From Lentinula raphanica (taxonomy: Eukaryota; Basidiomycota; Agaricomycetes; Agaricales; Omphalotaceae), in contig JANVFP010000007.1 in NCBI GenBank assembly GCA_027919835.1, positions 186,001 to 250,000 of the forward strand: a stretch of 64,000 nucleotides of DNA, in the 5' to 3' direction. The position numbers and the translations under genes were made by a program. The notes under the pieces were generated by a model. The model made no database searches, was not told where the DNA came from, and saw only the letters and a program-made list of their open reading frames with translations. Positions 28,070 through 40,935 of this stretch are shown in pieces; the first letter of the stretch is position 1; every line of letters starts with the position of its first letter.

Positions 28070-28887
28070 CACACCGGATTTAGAAAAAATTCCAATGAGC
28101 AGAAATTTTGACCAATAGCAAAAAAGTCTATCTATTTTTCACAACTCTGGAAATGAGACACAAAATACCATATATTTACACATTTGATTGTACAGCAGAA
28201 GATTGACAATTCAATGCACATTTTTTGTGGTCCAAGATGTTCATTGAAAGGATATAATTACTGGAGGAAGAAAACAATAGAGATACAAAATATTTCGATC
28301 CAGCTGTTTCCTTTTTTGAATCCATATATTTCATGAAGTCAGAAAATCCAGCCAAAACTTGAATTTTTGTCTGCTTTGAGACAACATCTGAATAGGAATA
28401 TTTCTATTGTATTTTTGAGAAGAACAAAAACCAAGCCGAAACCCGGCCTTTCGGAGCTGCTGAAAACCCTAAACTGAATGGAACCAGCCCTTTTCAAATG
28501 ATTTGAAACTCCGGATTTCTGCTTTATTTTCATTTGCTGAGAGAAGATATTTGAAATATTTCCATTCTAAGAATAAATCAATACTAAGAATTGTATGGGT
28601 TTCAGGTGAAATTTTTGCCCATACAAAACATCTTGATCCAAATAAGTCAAAATGTGCATGAAAAGCGCTCAATTCTTTATTGTTTTCTTGTTGTCAAATT
28701 CATGCCCTTTCAACAAACATCTAAATCCATACAAAATGTGCTCCAAATTGTAGATTTTTGACTGTACTTTCACTGTTGTGGGAACACAATATTTTGTACA
28801 CATTTTCGGAGAGAGCAAAATTTTATTGGAATTATCTACTATCGGCACAACTTTCTGCTCGATGGAATTTATTCCATTTCCGGTGTG
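28070..28887. mobile_element. Candidate MITE (818 bases) with imperfect 49-base terminal inverted repeats
   Basis: The left end CACACCGG and the right end CCGGTGTG are inverted. The alignment continues inward, about 38 of 49 positions matching, including AAATTCC and GAGCAGAAA in both ends. ACA flanks both sides (28067-28069 and 28888-28890) and could be a 3-base target duplication. The interior is AT-rich with no convincing coding frame, so it would be non-autonomous. The superfamily is uncertain; a CAC start is seen in CACTA and KDZ-type elements. Confidence 0.6.
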
Positions 28888-29092
28888 ACATGGCTCAAGC
28901 AGCGTTGTGCCACCAGACAGCCAGTGCGTAGAAAAAGCGCCCGTCGGGATTGATTGCCGCCCAATCCCTGAACGCCTAAAGTTCCAACCTGTTCCAACTC
29001 AAACCACACCTTCCTTCTGACCCTCATCATCAAGAAACGCTTGCTCACATTACTCTTTCTTTTCATCTCTCACTATCGCCAGCACATTCAAC

Positions 29093-32000
29093 ATGCAGGC
29101 GCAGGCCAATCGTACCGAAGCCAAGACCATATCATCTGCTCAGAGCCTTGCCGCCGTGCAAACGCTGCTGAGGGCTGGTCTTGGCTGCATCACCTTCATG
29201 AGGGATCTGTTGCCGCAGGATAACTTTACCGAAAGTAACTAGCTTCGATTATGCATAGCTGAAACTGTTCTCCTTGTTTACTGATTATTACTCTCAGGTC
29301 ATTTCACGACGACGGACGATTCTTACATGACACAATCCTCGAATAACTCCACGTTCTCGTCTCCGGCGAATGAGAAGAAGAAGAATATTAATGGTTTCAA
29401 GATCATGGTAGACTTTGATCTGTGTTTGTTGCGAAAGCGAAGAATCTGACCACTGCTCTCTCGTGTTCATGAAGACGATGTCTCGAGGGTATACTGATGA
29501 AGCTGACCGGATTTTGAACTACCTTGTACGTGCTTTCGGTCTTGGTCGTTCTATCCTGGATTATTAACATTGGATCTTCATTCTCGAAGGAATATGGCAT
29601 ATTCGACGCGTTGCAGAAGCAGTACCTTAGGAGTTTCATCTTTGCGATATACCTGGTACGTGACGCTAGTTCCAGCCTAGGAGTCATCTAACTCACCCAC
29701 CCCAACTCGTTTCTTCATTGCAGGACAACAAAGACCCAAACAAGTCAGTCAAACAACGCATATATGCTACTTGAATAGCCGTTCTAACCTGGTGCTGACC
29801 ATCTTTGTGAAGTATTGTGGAAGCCTACACATTCAACTTTCAGGTAAGTATACGCTTTATTTTCTTCATTCGCTTCCAAGTTCTTCATTCAATGCTGATG
29901 AACGCGTAGTATCACACAATTGCTGGCACGGATATTGTCGTTCCTGTCATGAGCTTGAGTGACGATTTGAGGCGCATGTCTCTAAGAGGGAAAGATCCTG
30001 TCGCCGAGGCAGCCAAGTCAGGAGCTAGTCCGACGCTCAAGGACGTTAAACGAAGTGTCAAGGTGTGTACTTCGTGAATGATCTTCTGCATTTCTCATTT
30101 AAAGGCATGTTGTGCTGTAGACACTCCTTAAGACGTTGATAACATCTATGACACAAATGGATGTTCTTCCTAGTACGCATACAACCCGTGCCTCGGTGAA
30201 ATCTATCTGAGTGTTTACCCGTAGAACGACGATACGCCACATTCAAAGTCTTCTACACCGATGACACGCCTTCAGATTATGAACCACCGCATTTCAAAGC
30301 CGGTGATTTCGAGCACGACAAGTGGTATTTCGCAACGCATGATATGGAGGAAGTTCCGGATACCTGGAGCGTTGGTAAAGTTAATGCGGGATGGCACGAG
30401 TAAGTCGCTCTTCAGAGATGACCGTTCTATTTTCGTGACAAAACTACTTCTCTAGAGTGGATGTCAGCGTCAGCTCCATAGCCACATATCTCCCTTCCTC
30501 CACGGAACACGATAACCAGGCTTTCAGCGGGACTGTGAACCGCACCGGTCTTGCAGTTCCGCCAAGCCTGACTCCCGCTGCAGAAATTGCGCTGCGGGCA
30601 GAGGAGATCAAGAAACAGGCTCTCGATGCAGATGCTAGACGCGTCATTTGGACCGCTGAAGAGAATTCAGCGGGGATAGAGGATACGATCATGGCCCACG
30701 GGCAGGGACCCGACTTCGTTCGGAAGCCTATTGGTATCAAGGATGATGACGGTGCGATACGAGGCCTAGTTTCGAAAAATGTTGAAGAGAACTTCGAAGA
30801 ACGCCATTTCTATGGTCCGACGCAGATTATGCCCCAGGGTCTCAAGGATATTCAACACCCTATCAACCAGACGCCGACAGACGACTTCCCGCAAACGCAG
30901 TTGATTCAGGATTCCGATGTAGAAGATAACGGAGACGATTGGCAAAGAAACAGCGGCCGAGAACCTATGAGAAGACAAGAGTCAGCTTACTCGAGGACCT
31001 TCTCGCTTGGGAGCTCATTGCCTGGCGATCATGATAGCGTGGTGGACACCCCTACCCCGTTGAACGCGATTAAAAGACGAAATAACGAAGTGATCCCTGA
31101 ATCTCCTCCGTCCATTTCGTCGTCGGCCTCAATCGAGACGCGTCCTCTTTCACGTGTGGTCTCTATCGAGATGGGATTGCCGGATAGCGAGACTTGTGAC
31201 CCAGGAGCTACAGGTGCGGCTGGTAATGGCGGGATGGACGATATTGAAGATGAAGAGATGCTAGGTCGGTGACTCCTCTTTGATTTGATCAACATATGCT
31301 TCTCTCGCCATTCGTAGACCTCGAAACACAAGTCGTCGATGCAATTGACCCCCAGTCGATCAATGCTCAAAATATGGAATCGCCGGATCCTATCCAATCA
31401 TTTGACTCTGCTATACCCTCCCGGTTCCGTAGCAGCCAAGCGGTACTTCATCCTGACCACTCTTCGCCCAATGCTACACCTATGGGGCTCCATATGAAAC
31501 CACGGAAACTCGAAGACGATGTGATGGAATGTGACTGTGGCATCCAAGTATGGTTTCGTCGTGGCATTGATAATATTCGCCTCTTCTAACGGCCTTTTGT
31601 AGGAAGAGGATGAATGCTGCGGTTGTGAGGGCGGTTGTGAAAGATGGTATCACGTCTGGTACGAACATCATTATCAACGATAGTATTACACTTCAATCCT
31701 TCGCTCGCTAGGTGCATGGGCTACCATTCCACCAAAGACCCTAGGCTTCCTGAAAAATTCGTCTGTTTCGATTGCCGGATTCGTGCAGATCCCTCTTGGG
31801 AGCTCATCAAGGTGGAGTTGTATTCGACCCTAATCATCAAGTTCCGAGAGTTGGCTTCCTTCAGGTTGGTGACTGATACGTTTCGTTTGCTAAACATGGT
31901 CGACAACTCCTCACTAGACGTGCCATCAAGATCGCAGAGAAACATAGCCCGCTGACTGCTGTGGAATTTGCACAAGCCATGGGTTAGTCTTTCGTCCGCC

Positions 32001-32634
32001 ATCTTGAATGTAATGTGTCGAGTCTCTTATATCACACAGGATGCGAGAACACACAGGCACGACAACTCATCAAGCGTCTAGAGACAGAAGGTATGTCAGA
32101 TGACACCGTATAATCGAAGCTCACTCGGGGCACCAGGTTTCGTGGTCGAGGAGAACACCACCACGGACGAAATTGGGTTTGTACAGTCTCGTCCCGCCAA
32201 GACCATAAGAGGGAAAGGAAAGGCAAAACCACGAAGACCTCTTCAAAAACAAAAGTTCATGTTCAACAAAAAGTCATCACGCACCCAAGAGTACAAAGAC
32301 TACTTTGATCCAAGCCCTGAAGTAGAGAGTAGGCTACTCGGAATACCTCAAACAGTAGGTGTCTATCTTCTCGTTCAGAAAACTTCCGCTTATCAGGATG
32401 AAAACGCAGAGAGCCAGTCTCAAAGCCCGAAATGGAGCGATGGTTGCTCCACCTTCCCAGCCTCAAGAAGAAGAAGACCCTTTCCCGCAAACCCAAAGCG
32501 CCCAATCGCAAACTCAAGATGAACCGGTAGAAGCATTCCCGCTCAAGCGTGCCCCAGGCTCAAATCCAGAGGATGTACCCAAAAAGAAGAAAGTCAAGAT
32601 TTCTATAACTCGTGGTGTTGATCTGGCAGAATAA
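29093..32634 (+). CDS. HOP1: Meiotic chromosome axis protein Hop1 (HORMA, PHD finger, winged helix)
   Basis: Hop1 sits on meiotic chromosome axes and promotes double-strand breaks and inter-homologue repair. Seventeen exons encode 868 residues: 29093-29234, 29298-29407, 29475-29525, 29590-29655, 29724-29743, 29813-29843, 29910-30062, 30121-30172, 30225-30399, 30456-31264, 31318-31547, 31603-31658, 31712-31864, 31918-31982, 32040-32090, 32137-32354, 32410-32634. The HORMA domain fills residues 15-270 (LLRAGLGCITFMRDLLP, NIVEAYTFNF). A long linker follows, then a PHD finger near 605-655 (CDCGIQ, CCGCEGGCERWYHVWC, FVCFDC). A winged-helix-like stretch comes next (HSPLTAVEFAQAMG). The C-terminus has TQ clusters and a basic KKKKVK signal. 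The last intron has competing 3' sites; the 55-base choice gives the acidic, TQ-rich tail. Confidence 0.92.
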
Positions 32635-33052
32635 ATATACAAGACTCGGACAACAGCACTTCTGCTTCTTGTGACTGATAGGCTTCTACGCAAAATTATC
32701 GCTCGTTCTGCTAATTTCGACTGAAATCGATTGCTACAATTATTGTATGTACAACTGATAGTGAATAAATATGTGGACTATGACGGTTCATACGTCCTGA
32801 TGCTACAGAATGTGTGTAGGATGTGAGGGGTATCGATGTATGCTAAGTATGGTGATCGATGCAATGCGTAGAGTTTGTCCGAAATAGAGGCGGACACAAA
32901 AATTAGCTTGGACCATGCCAGAGCTGATGTGTGTACAGTAAAATACTATCGATGCCATCGATGTAATAACCTTCCAACAGGCCATCTGCTAACAGATACA
33001 GATTTGCCTCGTAACACGTTTAAGCCGAGTTGACCTGCTAAATCCAGAGAAA
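32635..33052. other. Intergenic between convergent HOP1 and the 33053 gene
   Basis: The two genes converge here. I see no other feature. Confidence 0.5.
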
Positions 33053-34162
33053 TTACAACGTTTCCGAAGGTTGATCACGAAGGAGACTTACGTCAATCGC
33101 CTTGGTCTGCCTGAGTTTCCCGCTCTGTACGAAGGGACACCTGCGTTTATGGGTCTCCCAAAAGCCAGGATAATAGTCAAAGCGTTTGTCCAGACAAACG
33201 CTCTTCTGACACCCAATGCAATAAACGCTTTTCGGAGTCAGCTTCGAGGGGTCACTCCATGGATCAGCTTGGAGCTTGGCGATGCGTTTCTGAACGCAGT
33301 CACCGCGAGAAGGAAGTCTCTTGTAAGGCGGAATAGCCTGATCCGCATCGTATTCCGTTTTGACGGCAACGACCGCCGGAGCTGAAACAGGATCAGAAGG
33401 CGGTGGTGGTAGCGGTAGCGGTGGTGTTTCGAGCGGGACTGAGACTTCCGGAATTGTAGTCACTGGGATGACTACAGCAGGAGCCTGAAGGGGAATGGGA
33501 GTAGAAGATTTGGACGAAAAAGGACTGCTACTGTTGCGCACGCTGGAGCGGAGAACTCGTGTTGGTTGGATAGGGATATCGGTTGCGCGAGGTCTTGGCA
33601 CGAGAGAAACGATAAACGCGTGGTATATTATGTGAGCGAGGAATGATAACTTACTTTGGAGGAATGACCACAGGTGCTTTGGGTGGCACGTTCAACGGCC
33701 ACGCTAGTACGTCCTCTTCTCCGTTTATGTCGTAGATATCTCCGATGGTATGCGCTGTTTTATCTGTCTGTGCAGTCACATCTCGGTGTAGGAGGTTGAG
33801 TCTGAGGATGCGGAATGAGATTTTTCTATAGTGGTCGATGATGGTGTCTAATGACTCTAAGGTTGAGTGGCTGAAGGGGACCGTAAGTACCTTTGTCTCG
33901 CTCAAAGGAGCTTTGTCAAGGATTACCTTTCTGTCACTGATTGAAGAAGAGAGGGCTCTAAGGTATCTGAGAAAGAGGTTTCCAGTAATTTATCCTTTGA
34001 ATATTTCGTTAATATTCGCCGTAATTTGGGTGGTTTCATTGTTGTTCGGTGGTCATCGCTGATCGTCAGGTCATTTCTAATGTTGGGAGTGTATAGATCC
34101 AGTTCTTCAGAGTCAAGCTTTCGCTTTTGAGGAGCTGATGTTTGCGAGAGAGAGAGCGACAT
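33053..34162 (-). CDS. Basidiomycete protein with C-terminal Cys/His motif (330 aa, function unknown)
   Basis: Exons on the minus strand are 34162-33927, 33870-33655 and 33593-33053, all in phase. The N-terminus is polar with a basic RKLDSEE segment. The middle (from residue 79) has a helical LDTIIDHYRK stretch and an acidic patch. A Pro-rich region follows. The C-terminus carries C-X2-C-X19-H-X3-C (YCIGCQKSV...FWETHKRRC), spaced like a zinc-binding motif that I have seen repeatedly in uncharacterised mushroom proteins. A DNA- or protein-binding role is possible but not shown. No signal peptide or membrane segment is visible. Confidence 0.65.
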
Positions 34163-35853
34163 GAGAGAAAGAGAGAAAGAGATATACACCAAGTAAGCCC
34201 AAGAAACTTAGAAAGGAAGAGGTCAAGAAAGAAATAAGCGCGCATCGCTGTAAGTATTATTCAAGCATTTCGTGGGAATTTGATCCAAGCGCCTAAAATA
34301 AAGCCATTGTGACGTAATTGCCTCTCTTGCTCGCTCACAGTCAAGTATCGTCTCCAGAATCCAGACTGCTCTCCAAAATCTAGCTTTCATGAAGCTCAAC
34401 GTTTCGGATGTGGCTTATATGCTCGCTATAACTCGGGTTTAGAGGTACCTGCTCAACACACTATGGTTCTAACTTATATAATTGGGTCGAAGGTTCGAGC
34501 GCAGGATGATATTCGGCGAACGATAAATACCGTGGCATATCTGTGATACCCCGGCTTTGATACTACAAAACACGACGCTATCTAACGCCATTGCTTGTGA
34601 AACGAACATCTCACAGCCTTTTATATACATGGGATTCTACCAAGGAGTCACAATCTTGCTTCACTGGCATCGCTTGCAGATTTCGCCCGTTACATCTTCC
34701 CCTATGCAGCTACTAGCCTTAACGCATACTCATCTACATTGCAGACCCAGATCTGCGCTCAGCTCGAACTTTCGCTCAACGCGTAGCTTTCTTCAGCCAG
34801 AAGACCTCGGTAAGATCTTCAGGGACCACAGTCAGGCAACGCGACAGCTGTCCAGGCTCCGGAATCAGCTGAACACTCGAGCTGGGATCCGAACTTTACT
34901 GCTACAGGCTATGTAGGACTGAGAGTGCCGACGAGGTCGAGAGAAAGTCTTCCAGGTACGTCCGCCAACTTCTTAAAGTTCATCTCATGAATTTAGTGGT
35001 TTGGTTAGTAGGGTTGCAAGGACAATAAACACTCGGAAGATATATCCTTCCAATGAACTGTCTGTCATCAAGGTGTCATGTACTGGGCTACCAAACTGAT
35101 GCGGCGATATGTGTTTCGCACTATCAGCCCTTCTGAAGAAACATCAAATATCTACTCGACCGAAGAGATGCCCAAGTCAAGGGAACAGCCGCATGTCATC
35201 GCATCCGGTATTTTCGTCCAATGCCACGAATTAGCCTCTTCATCGCCCCTCCGCGAAGAGGTCGACAGCTCGAGCTCGTTATCAATCTTCCCAAATTTGG
35301 CTATTATATTCCCATTTCTGGATAACGCTGTGCGCAAATCCAGAAGGCCACCTTGCAATCGAGTCGGCCTCGATGTTTTCGCGATGCTGGCCATTACTAG
35401 GCTTCGTTCTCTGGCTGTCATGCCCCCCGTCATCAGCCGTATTGAACCATCTTCGGCACAACGGTACCTATTACTTTCTGATAGGTACGGAACGCGCATC
35501 TTGAACGATGAACTCTACGCAGAGACAATAATCCGGGAATAACCTACGACATCATTGAAACTACACTGACGGGTGAGTACTTTTGTTGACGTCAAAATAG
35601 CTTTATATCAAGAAAAGGTTTGAACCAAGTTCTCATTGTACAGTCTTCAATTGTTGCACTGCTTCACAAGTTCCTGGATTCTCTGTCCGTTAGACGTCCC
35701 AAACAGGTCCAGTCCGTCCAACTACAGAAGCCTCTCTAGTCTAAGAATCTGTCTGGATACGCACCAAAGAAGCATCTGGGTATTCGTTCGGAATATAAAA
35801 GCCCAGCTGGGTTCTTAGAAAAGACAGCAAGCCCAGACATTCACATTTCTACA
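34163..35853. other. 1.7-kb region without a supported gene
   Basis: Open stretches exist (for example 35078-35542 plus and 35152-35499 minus), but they overlap antisense to one another, show no family motif, and have no splice sites that extend them. The right end is the promoter of the next gene, with TATAAAAG near 35794-35801, about 55 bases before its ATG. Confidence 0.5.
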
Positions 35854-37644
35854 ATGCTCTCACTGGCTCGACTTATCACCTTTGCTAGCGTAGCGGTGTC
35901 GCTCGCAGGTACCCGCGCTCATTCTCCAACCTTGAATTTCGGATTTACTCATGTCATTACTTCTTGATTCGATAGAATGCTCGGGCATCGTCGCCCCCGC
36001 CTACCAAGGTATACCTGCTACTGCGAGCGACCCACCTGACTTCAACGGAACCTCCACCGACTCGTCCTCCATCGTCTCAACCGCGCTTCAGGTTGACCAA
36101 AAGGCAGGCGCCACAGGAGATGCTCCCCCTGACCAACCCGTCCCGAACACGACCGTTACCGCTGTCGATGGTAACTTGGTCAACGCCACCATTCCGAATC
36201 CCACCCGCCGCGGTTTGGCCGAGGGTGTGGCCGACTCGAAGCTCATACGAAGGAACAACTCGAACTATGAATTAGTCTTCTGGGGAACCGGGACTGAACG
36301 GAACGACCGTGACGCGTCTATTGAAGGAACTGCGTACCTGACTTACACAGTCGTCAGCAATGCTACGTATGATATTGACGACTGTCTCGCGTTTTGTGAC
36401 AGCGTCGACGGATGTGGTCGGTATCATTCATCGCATATCAAAGATCTCTGCATCAACTGATAACTTATCTCTGATAGTTTTTGCCAACCTGTACTACGAA
36501 TTCTTCAACCCCTTGCTCGACTTTGTCTTCTCTCAACAATCCAATCTGAAATGTGCTCTCTACGCTGACGTTCACACCGCGGCCGAGAAAACAAACTTCG
36601 GTGGTCAACAACTCTATCCCGCTCCTGGGCCTCTGAACTTCATCCAACAAAGCAGCGGATGGGCCGCGAAATCACTCGTGGATCCCACGACTCCTCCCGG
36701 GTACAGTCAAACTTTCGGTGCGTACGGTGTGCTATTTCTGACAATCATGAGTCTGATTTGATCTGATCAAGGTCCTACCAATGGAGCAAACAACGCGCCA
36801 GGTTATATGGTAAGGTCTCTGAATCTTCCTTTGAGTTGTCATTGATGAGTTTGCGTTCAGGGCTTTGCTTTCATCGACAAGTACGACGTCCAGGCTTGTG
36901 CCGACCTCTGTGACACCCGAGGTGCAGACCCAGTCGGCGGAGCCTGCGAGTACTTCAACATCTGGAGGGCTACAGTGAACGGAATTCCCACTACTTACAC
37001 TTGCGCTATGGTTAGACTCCGTTTCTGTCGTCCCCGTACAAGACTAACCCTCGTATCATCCATAGTACTTCATCCCCTCAGACAATTCCACCGCCGTCAA
37101 CTTTGGCCAAGGCGATCTTCTCGTCACCGAGTCTCGCGGCTACAAGCGTAACAACCTCATCGTCGACGGAGGTTTCGAGGGATACTCCTGTGGCTCCACT
37201 GCCGAAGCCCCATTCTGCTTCACCCCTGGCTACAGCGCCTGGCAAGGAACCTCTTCTCCCGGCGGCAACCTCGACGCGTCCATCTTTAACTTCCAGCCCT
37301 ACGCCCACACCGGAAACGCTGTCGCCCTCCTCGGTTCGGCTTATGGCACCGATGATCTCCCCGGAACGCTTGCGCCGACTGCACCGATAGCGACAGAGGC
37401 TGGACAGTCGTACACGCTTCAGTTCTTCCATTCGAGTTTCTACTCTGGTGAGGAAGCTGAGGCTCCGGCTACATTGGAGATCATCTGGAACGGGCAGAGT
37501 GTGGATACGATTCATCCTGGGTTCGCGCAGTGGACTGGACACCAGTACACTGTTACTGCGCAAGGAAATGACTTGCTTCAGTTCAAGGGCGGGGCTGCTC
37601 CTGCTTATGTCTTCATCGACGATGTTGCTCTGTTCCCATTGTGA
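35854..37644 (+). CDS. Secreted protein of the fruit-body-specific protein A type (500 aa)
   Basis: Exons 35854-35908, 35976-36416, 36478-36717, 36772-36809, 36861-37010 and 37066-37644 keep phase. A signal peptide (LSLARLITFASVAVSLA) leads into a Thr/Ser/Pro-rich, N-glycosylation-rich segment. Two cysteine-bearing repeats follow: one around YDIDDCLAFCDSVDGCVFAN and another around VQACADLCDTRG. The C-terminal 180 residues form a beta-rich module (NLIVDGGFEG, YVFIDDVALFP) resembling carbohydrate-binding folds. The layout matches proteins first found in mushroom fruit bodies. A cell-wall or extracellular role is likely; there are no catalytic residues I can name. The promoter has a good TATA box about 55 bases upstream. 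Confidence 0.8.
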
Positions 37645-38290
37645 TCTAATAATCGCATACTACAGTATAACGAACTGTAGTTCTGTACTGGGTATCGCAA
37701 GGTTTTCCGTCTCTCTTCAAATAATCTCTCGTTTGTGCTCTATATACACGCTCTACTATTTGCTTCAATACTTATGCACGATCTTTGGGCAGTTGATAGG
37801 CATTTTGTAGTGTAGTATCTTTGGTTAATGGAAGTTATATTCTGGTCCGATTAGTTCGACGACAAGAGAATTGCAAGGTCCAGGACGTCCAAGGGGCACA
37901 AGCTAGAGTACGAGAACGGTAACAAGATATAATATATAGCACATAAAGAAATAAATGGTTAAGGTGAACACTGAAGAGAGACTGAAGCGAGGAAAACACC
38001 AGCAAAAACTTCGACGAGCACAAATTCACAAACACTGAGCAGGGTATTAGACCTAGGTCAGGACCCAGGTGAACATTCACGACCATGAGGCTGCAACAGT
38101 TCATCCATCGATTTTTTCGTCTATTGTTTCTTCTAGTATTCGGAGACTCTAGGATAGTCTAGGTGACAGTCTAGTCTTCAGTCTTCTACGTATCTATACA
38201 ACCGACAAACCCATTCTAGATGTAAGCAATACAATTCATGATCCTCGTGAAGAATTTGGAGCATTTAGTTACCTGGAAGAAACAAGAGTT
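37645..38290. other. Intergenic between convergent genes
   Basis: AT-rich downstream regions of the fruit-body-type gene and the peroxiredoxin gene. No gene seen. Confidence 0.5.
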
Positions 38291-39217
38291 TTACTCAGTA
38301 CGGGGACGCTTCTTAGATGGCTGAGAGGAAGCATCACCAGTAGTGCTGAAGTACTCGATCTTGGCAGTCGGGTCGGTCTTGATAGTCTTACCACCTTCAG
38401 ACCATCCTGCAGGGCAGACCTCGCCGTGCTTGTCCTGCAAAGAAGGTTAATGAGAACACTATGAGGATAGTTAAAACAGGGTTGCGTACCGTGAATTGGA
38501 ATGCCTTGACAAGACGAAGAGTCTCCTCCACCGAACGTCCAACAGGAAGATCGTTGACGGTTATTTGCCTAGAGGTAAGAAAAAAACATGAGTACCGGCA
38601 CAGTTACCGAGGTTCAGATAAGACCTACCTCAAGATACCCTTCGGGTCAATGATGAACAGCCCACGAAGAGCGATACCCTCGTCTTCAAGGAGAATACCG
38701 TAGTCGCGAGCGATAGCCATGTTCCGGTCAGCGAGCAAAGGCAGCTTGAGGTCAGGGCCCAGACCGCCCTCCTTACGAGGCTGGGAGGCCCAGGCAAAGT
38801 GGGAGTATTGAGAATCGGTTGATGCACCTGGACGGAACAAGAGAGTGAGATGATGAGCGTCATTCAATCATCGCATCACCACATGTTGGGGCTTACCGAT
38901 GACCACGGTGTCAATTTTCTTGAACTCTTCCAACGCATCGTTGAAAGCGAGGATCTCCGTAGGACAGACGAAGGTGAAGTCCCTGAAAGCCACTCAGTAT
39001 CGTCGAGTCTGTGAAAGATTGACCTTCGTGTACGCACATTGGGTAGAAGAAGAGTACGACCCTTGGAAGGAAAACGCATAAGACACGTATTCTGAACAAA
39101 GAAAAACCCAACTCACCATTTTCCGAGGTAGTCTGAAAGAGAGATCTCCTCGAAGAGGCCTTCAATGACAGCAGTGGATTTGAAGGCAGGAGCAGGCTTT
39201 TGGATGAGGGCAACCAT
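38291..39217 (-). CDS. TSA1: Typical 2-Cys peroxiredoxin (210 aa)
   Basis: It reduces hydrogen peroxide and organic peroxides, using thioredoxin as electron donor, in the cytosol. Exons on the minus strand are 39217-39117, 39061-39038, 38982-38897, 38827-38629, 38568-38490 and 38434-38291, all in phase; the second exon is only 24 bases. The peroxidatic cysteine is in DFTFVCPTE near residue 50 and the resolving cysteine in HGEVCPAGW near 170. The GGLGP loop near residues 90-95 is the feature linked to overoxidation sensitivity in eukaryotic 2-Cys enzymes. [17 protein letters not shown] is also diagnostic. The C-terminus extends with a basic SKKRPRTE tail. Confidence 0.95.
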
Positions 39218-40935
39218 GGTAAAATCTGTGTCTGAAAGATGAGGGGAGGGTGATGAGAGTAGTAGTCAGTGGCGGAGGTGGTGGTGGTCTGATACAGAGA
39301 TTTTCGCCAAATTTTAAATTTCAATTTATCTCTCGGGATCGCGGTTTTTCACGCACACGTGACTTGCGCTGCCGTTATGAGCGCTAGGTGACTCATCCTC
39401 ATGCTTTGCTTTCAAATTTCATCGTTGTGTCCCCGGGTAAGAACGTATCCTCGATACTGATGCTCGACCTGCTCTTGGGGCTCACAGTGTACTTCAGTGT
39501 CTGCTGCTGACCATTTATGGACCCCCCCTTCGCCAGTGACAAGCTCTAGCGATTACAGAAGTAACACATTCGCTTCAGAGAATTCTTGACTCATACCAAA
39601 CCCGATGAGTACTGCTCAAGACATCGGGCGAAAACGGGACACTCCTTCCTGTCGTGAACGGCTACTTCAAATCAAGGCAGCTTGACCGTAATAGCACCGC
39701 AGAGTGAGTTCTCATTTCACTCTGACCCTCCATGCCGCACGGTGTTTGACAAACCAGTAAATTGGCGAGCATTCGAGTCATCACATTTCAATTGCTCTTG
39801 CAGGCTACTGGGAAGGGTGCATAGGAGGTAAAGAATCAGCCGTCATTGAGGTCTATATAATGAACAGCGCGTGGCATTGAAGAGCTTCTCAAAAATCCGA
39901 CTTGCATGGCACATAGGCTTTGTATTGCGGCTTGAACTTGAAGCTTGAAAAATCGACTGGGCCATCTCAAGTCGAACAATCGTCTACATTCTCCAGAGAC
40001 GTGTAGAGCATCCTCGTTATTCTCTGCATGTAAGCCTGAGGCTTGCTCGTATTTTTCTCTCTGTTGTTCTTTGAGACTTGGATGGCTGTCACAGCGTTCA
40101 GCACCTGGCAATCACCCATTGTCTCTTACTCAAAAGTGACTTCAATTGAGTCTGGAATCGAAGAGGAGAGGAATTATGCAAATGATTGAGGTGTGTTATC
40201 AGTCCGGGTAGTACGCGGATATACTTGCAGATCAAAATATTCTAGGAGTCCAGTGTTCCAAAGAGTCGCAGTTGCAGTTGTGAAGAGCATGGCTTACACG
40301 GGTCGCTAGTGAAGAAATTGAACGGAAATGCAGGTAATCTTTCAACGGAAAGTATATCGAAACTTCAATTGACAAGATACGGGAAAACGCGTAAATGCTA
40401 CTTCCCAAATGTCAATGTACCCTATGAGCATTGAGGCCTGAGGACCCTTCATTGAAGGGTTGATTCTAATTATACTTCAAGAGAGATAAAGTATTTCTGA
40501 TTCGAATAAGCAATGAACAACCGGGAGAACTTACACTTTCTCCGTTCTTGGTTTGTTCAACCTGCACGTTTAAAGCTGTAAAATACTCAAACGCGTCATG
40601 GATCTATCGTGCTTAATTTTCCTCCGACATAACCTGTCCATAGCAGTGCAAGCTTCGCTAAATTTCAGAACGGTGACATCGTACTTCCATCCCACCGACG
40701 CGTTGAAAGCAGTGCTGAATGAAATTGAATTCCCGGCAACCTCCGGAAAGGTTCCTTTTCAGAGCGCTTCCTTCCCTTTCTGGTAAAAATGCTGTGCTCT
40801 AATTTCGATGAACTGAAGTGAGAGAATTGTCAGCTGGGTTTATACAATTAGGCACTTCCATACCATAGAACAAACATAAAAGCTGATGTATTTCAACACT
40901 CAACACTCGCGCACTTCCGCCCCCCTCGTCTCGCA
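39218..40935. other. 1.7-kb intergenic region without a supported gene
   Basis: The two neighbouring genes diverge from here, so both promoters lie within. A short perfect inverted repeat (ACCCTTCA, one base, TGAAGGGT) sits near 40445-40465. The open stretches present have no motif or splice support. Confidence 0.5.

Noticed and set aside
35078..35542. Possible gene of 154 codons (plus) and an overlapping 115-codon frame (minus)
   Set aside because: The two frames overlap antisense, neither extends by splicing and neither resembles a known family.
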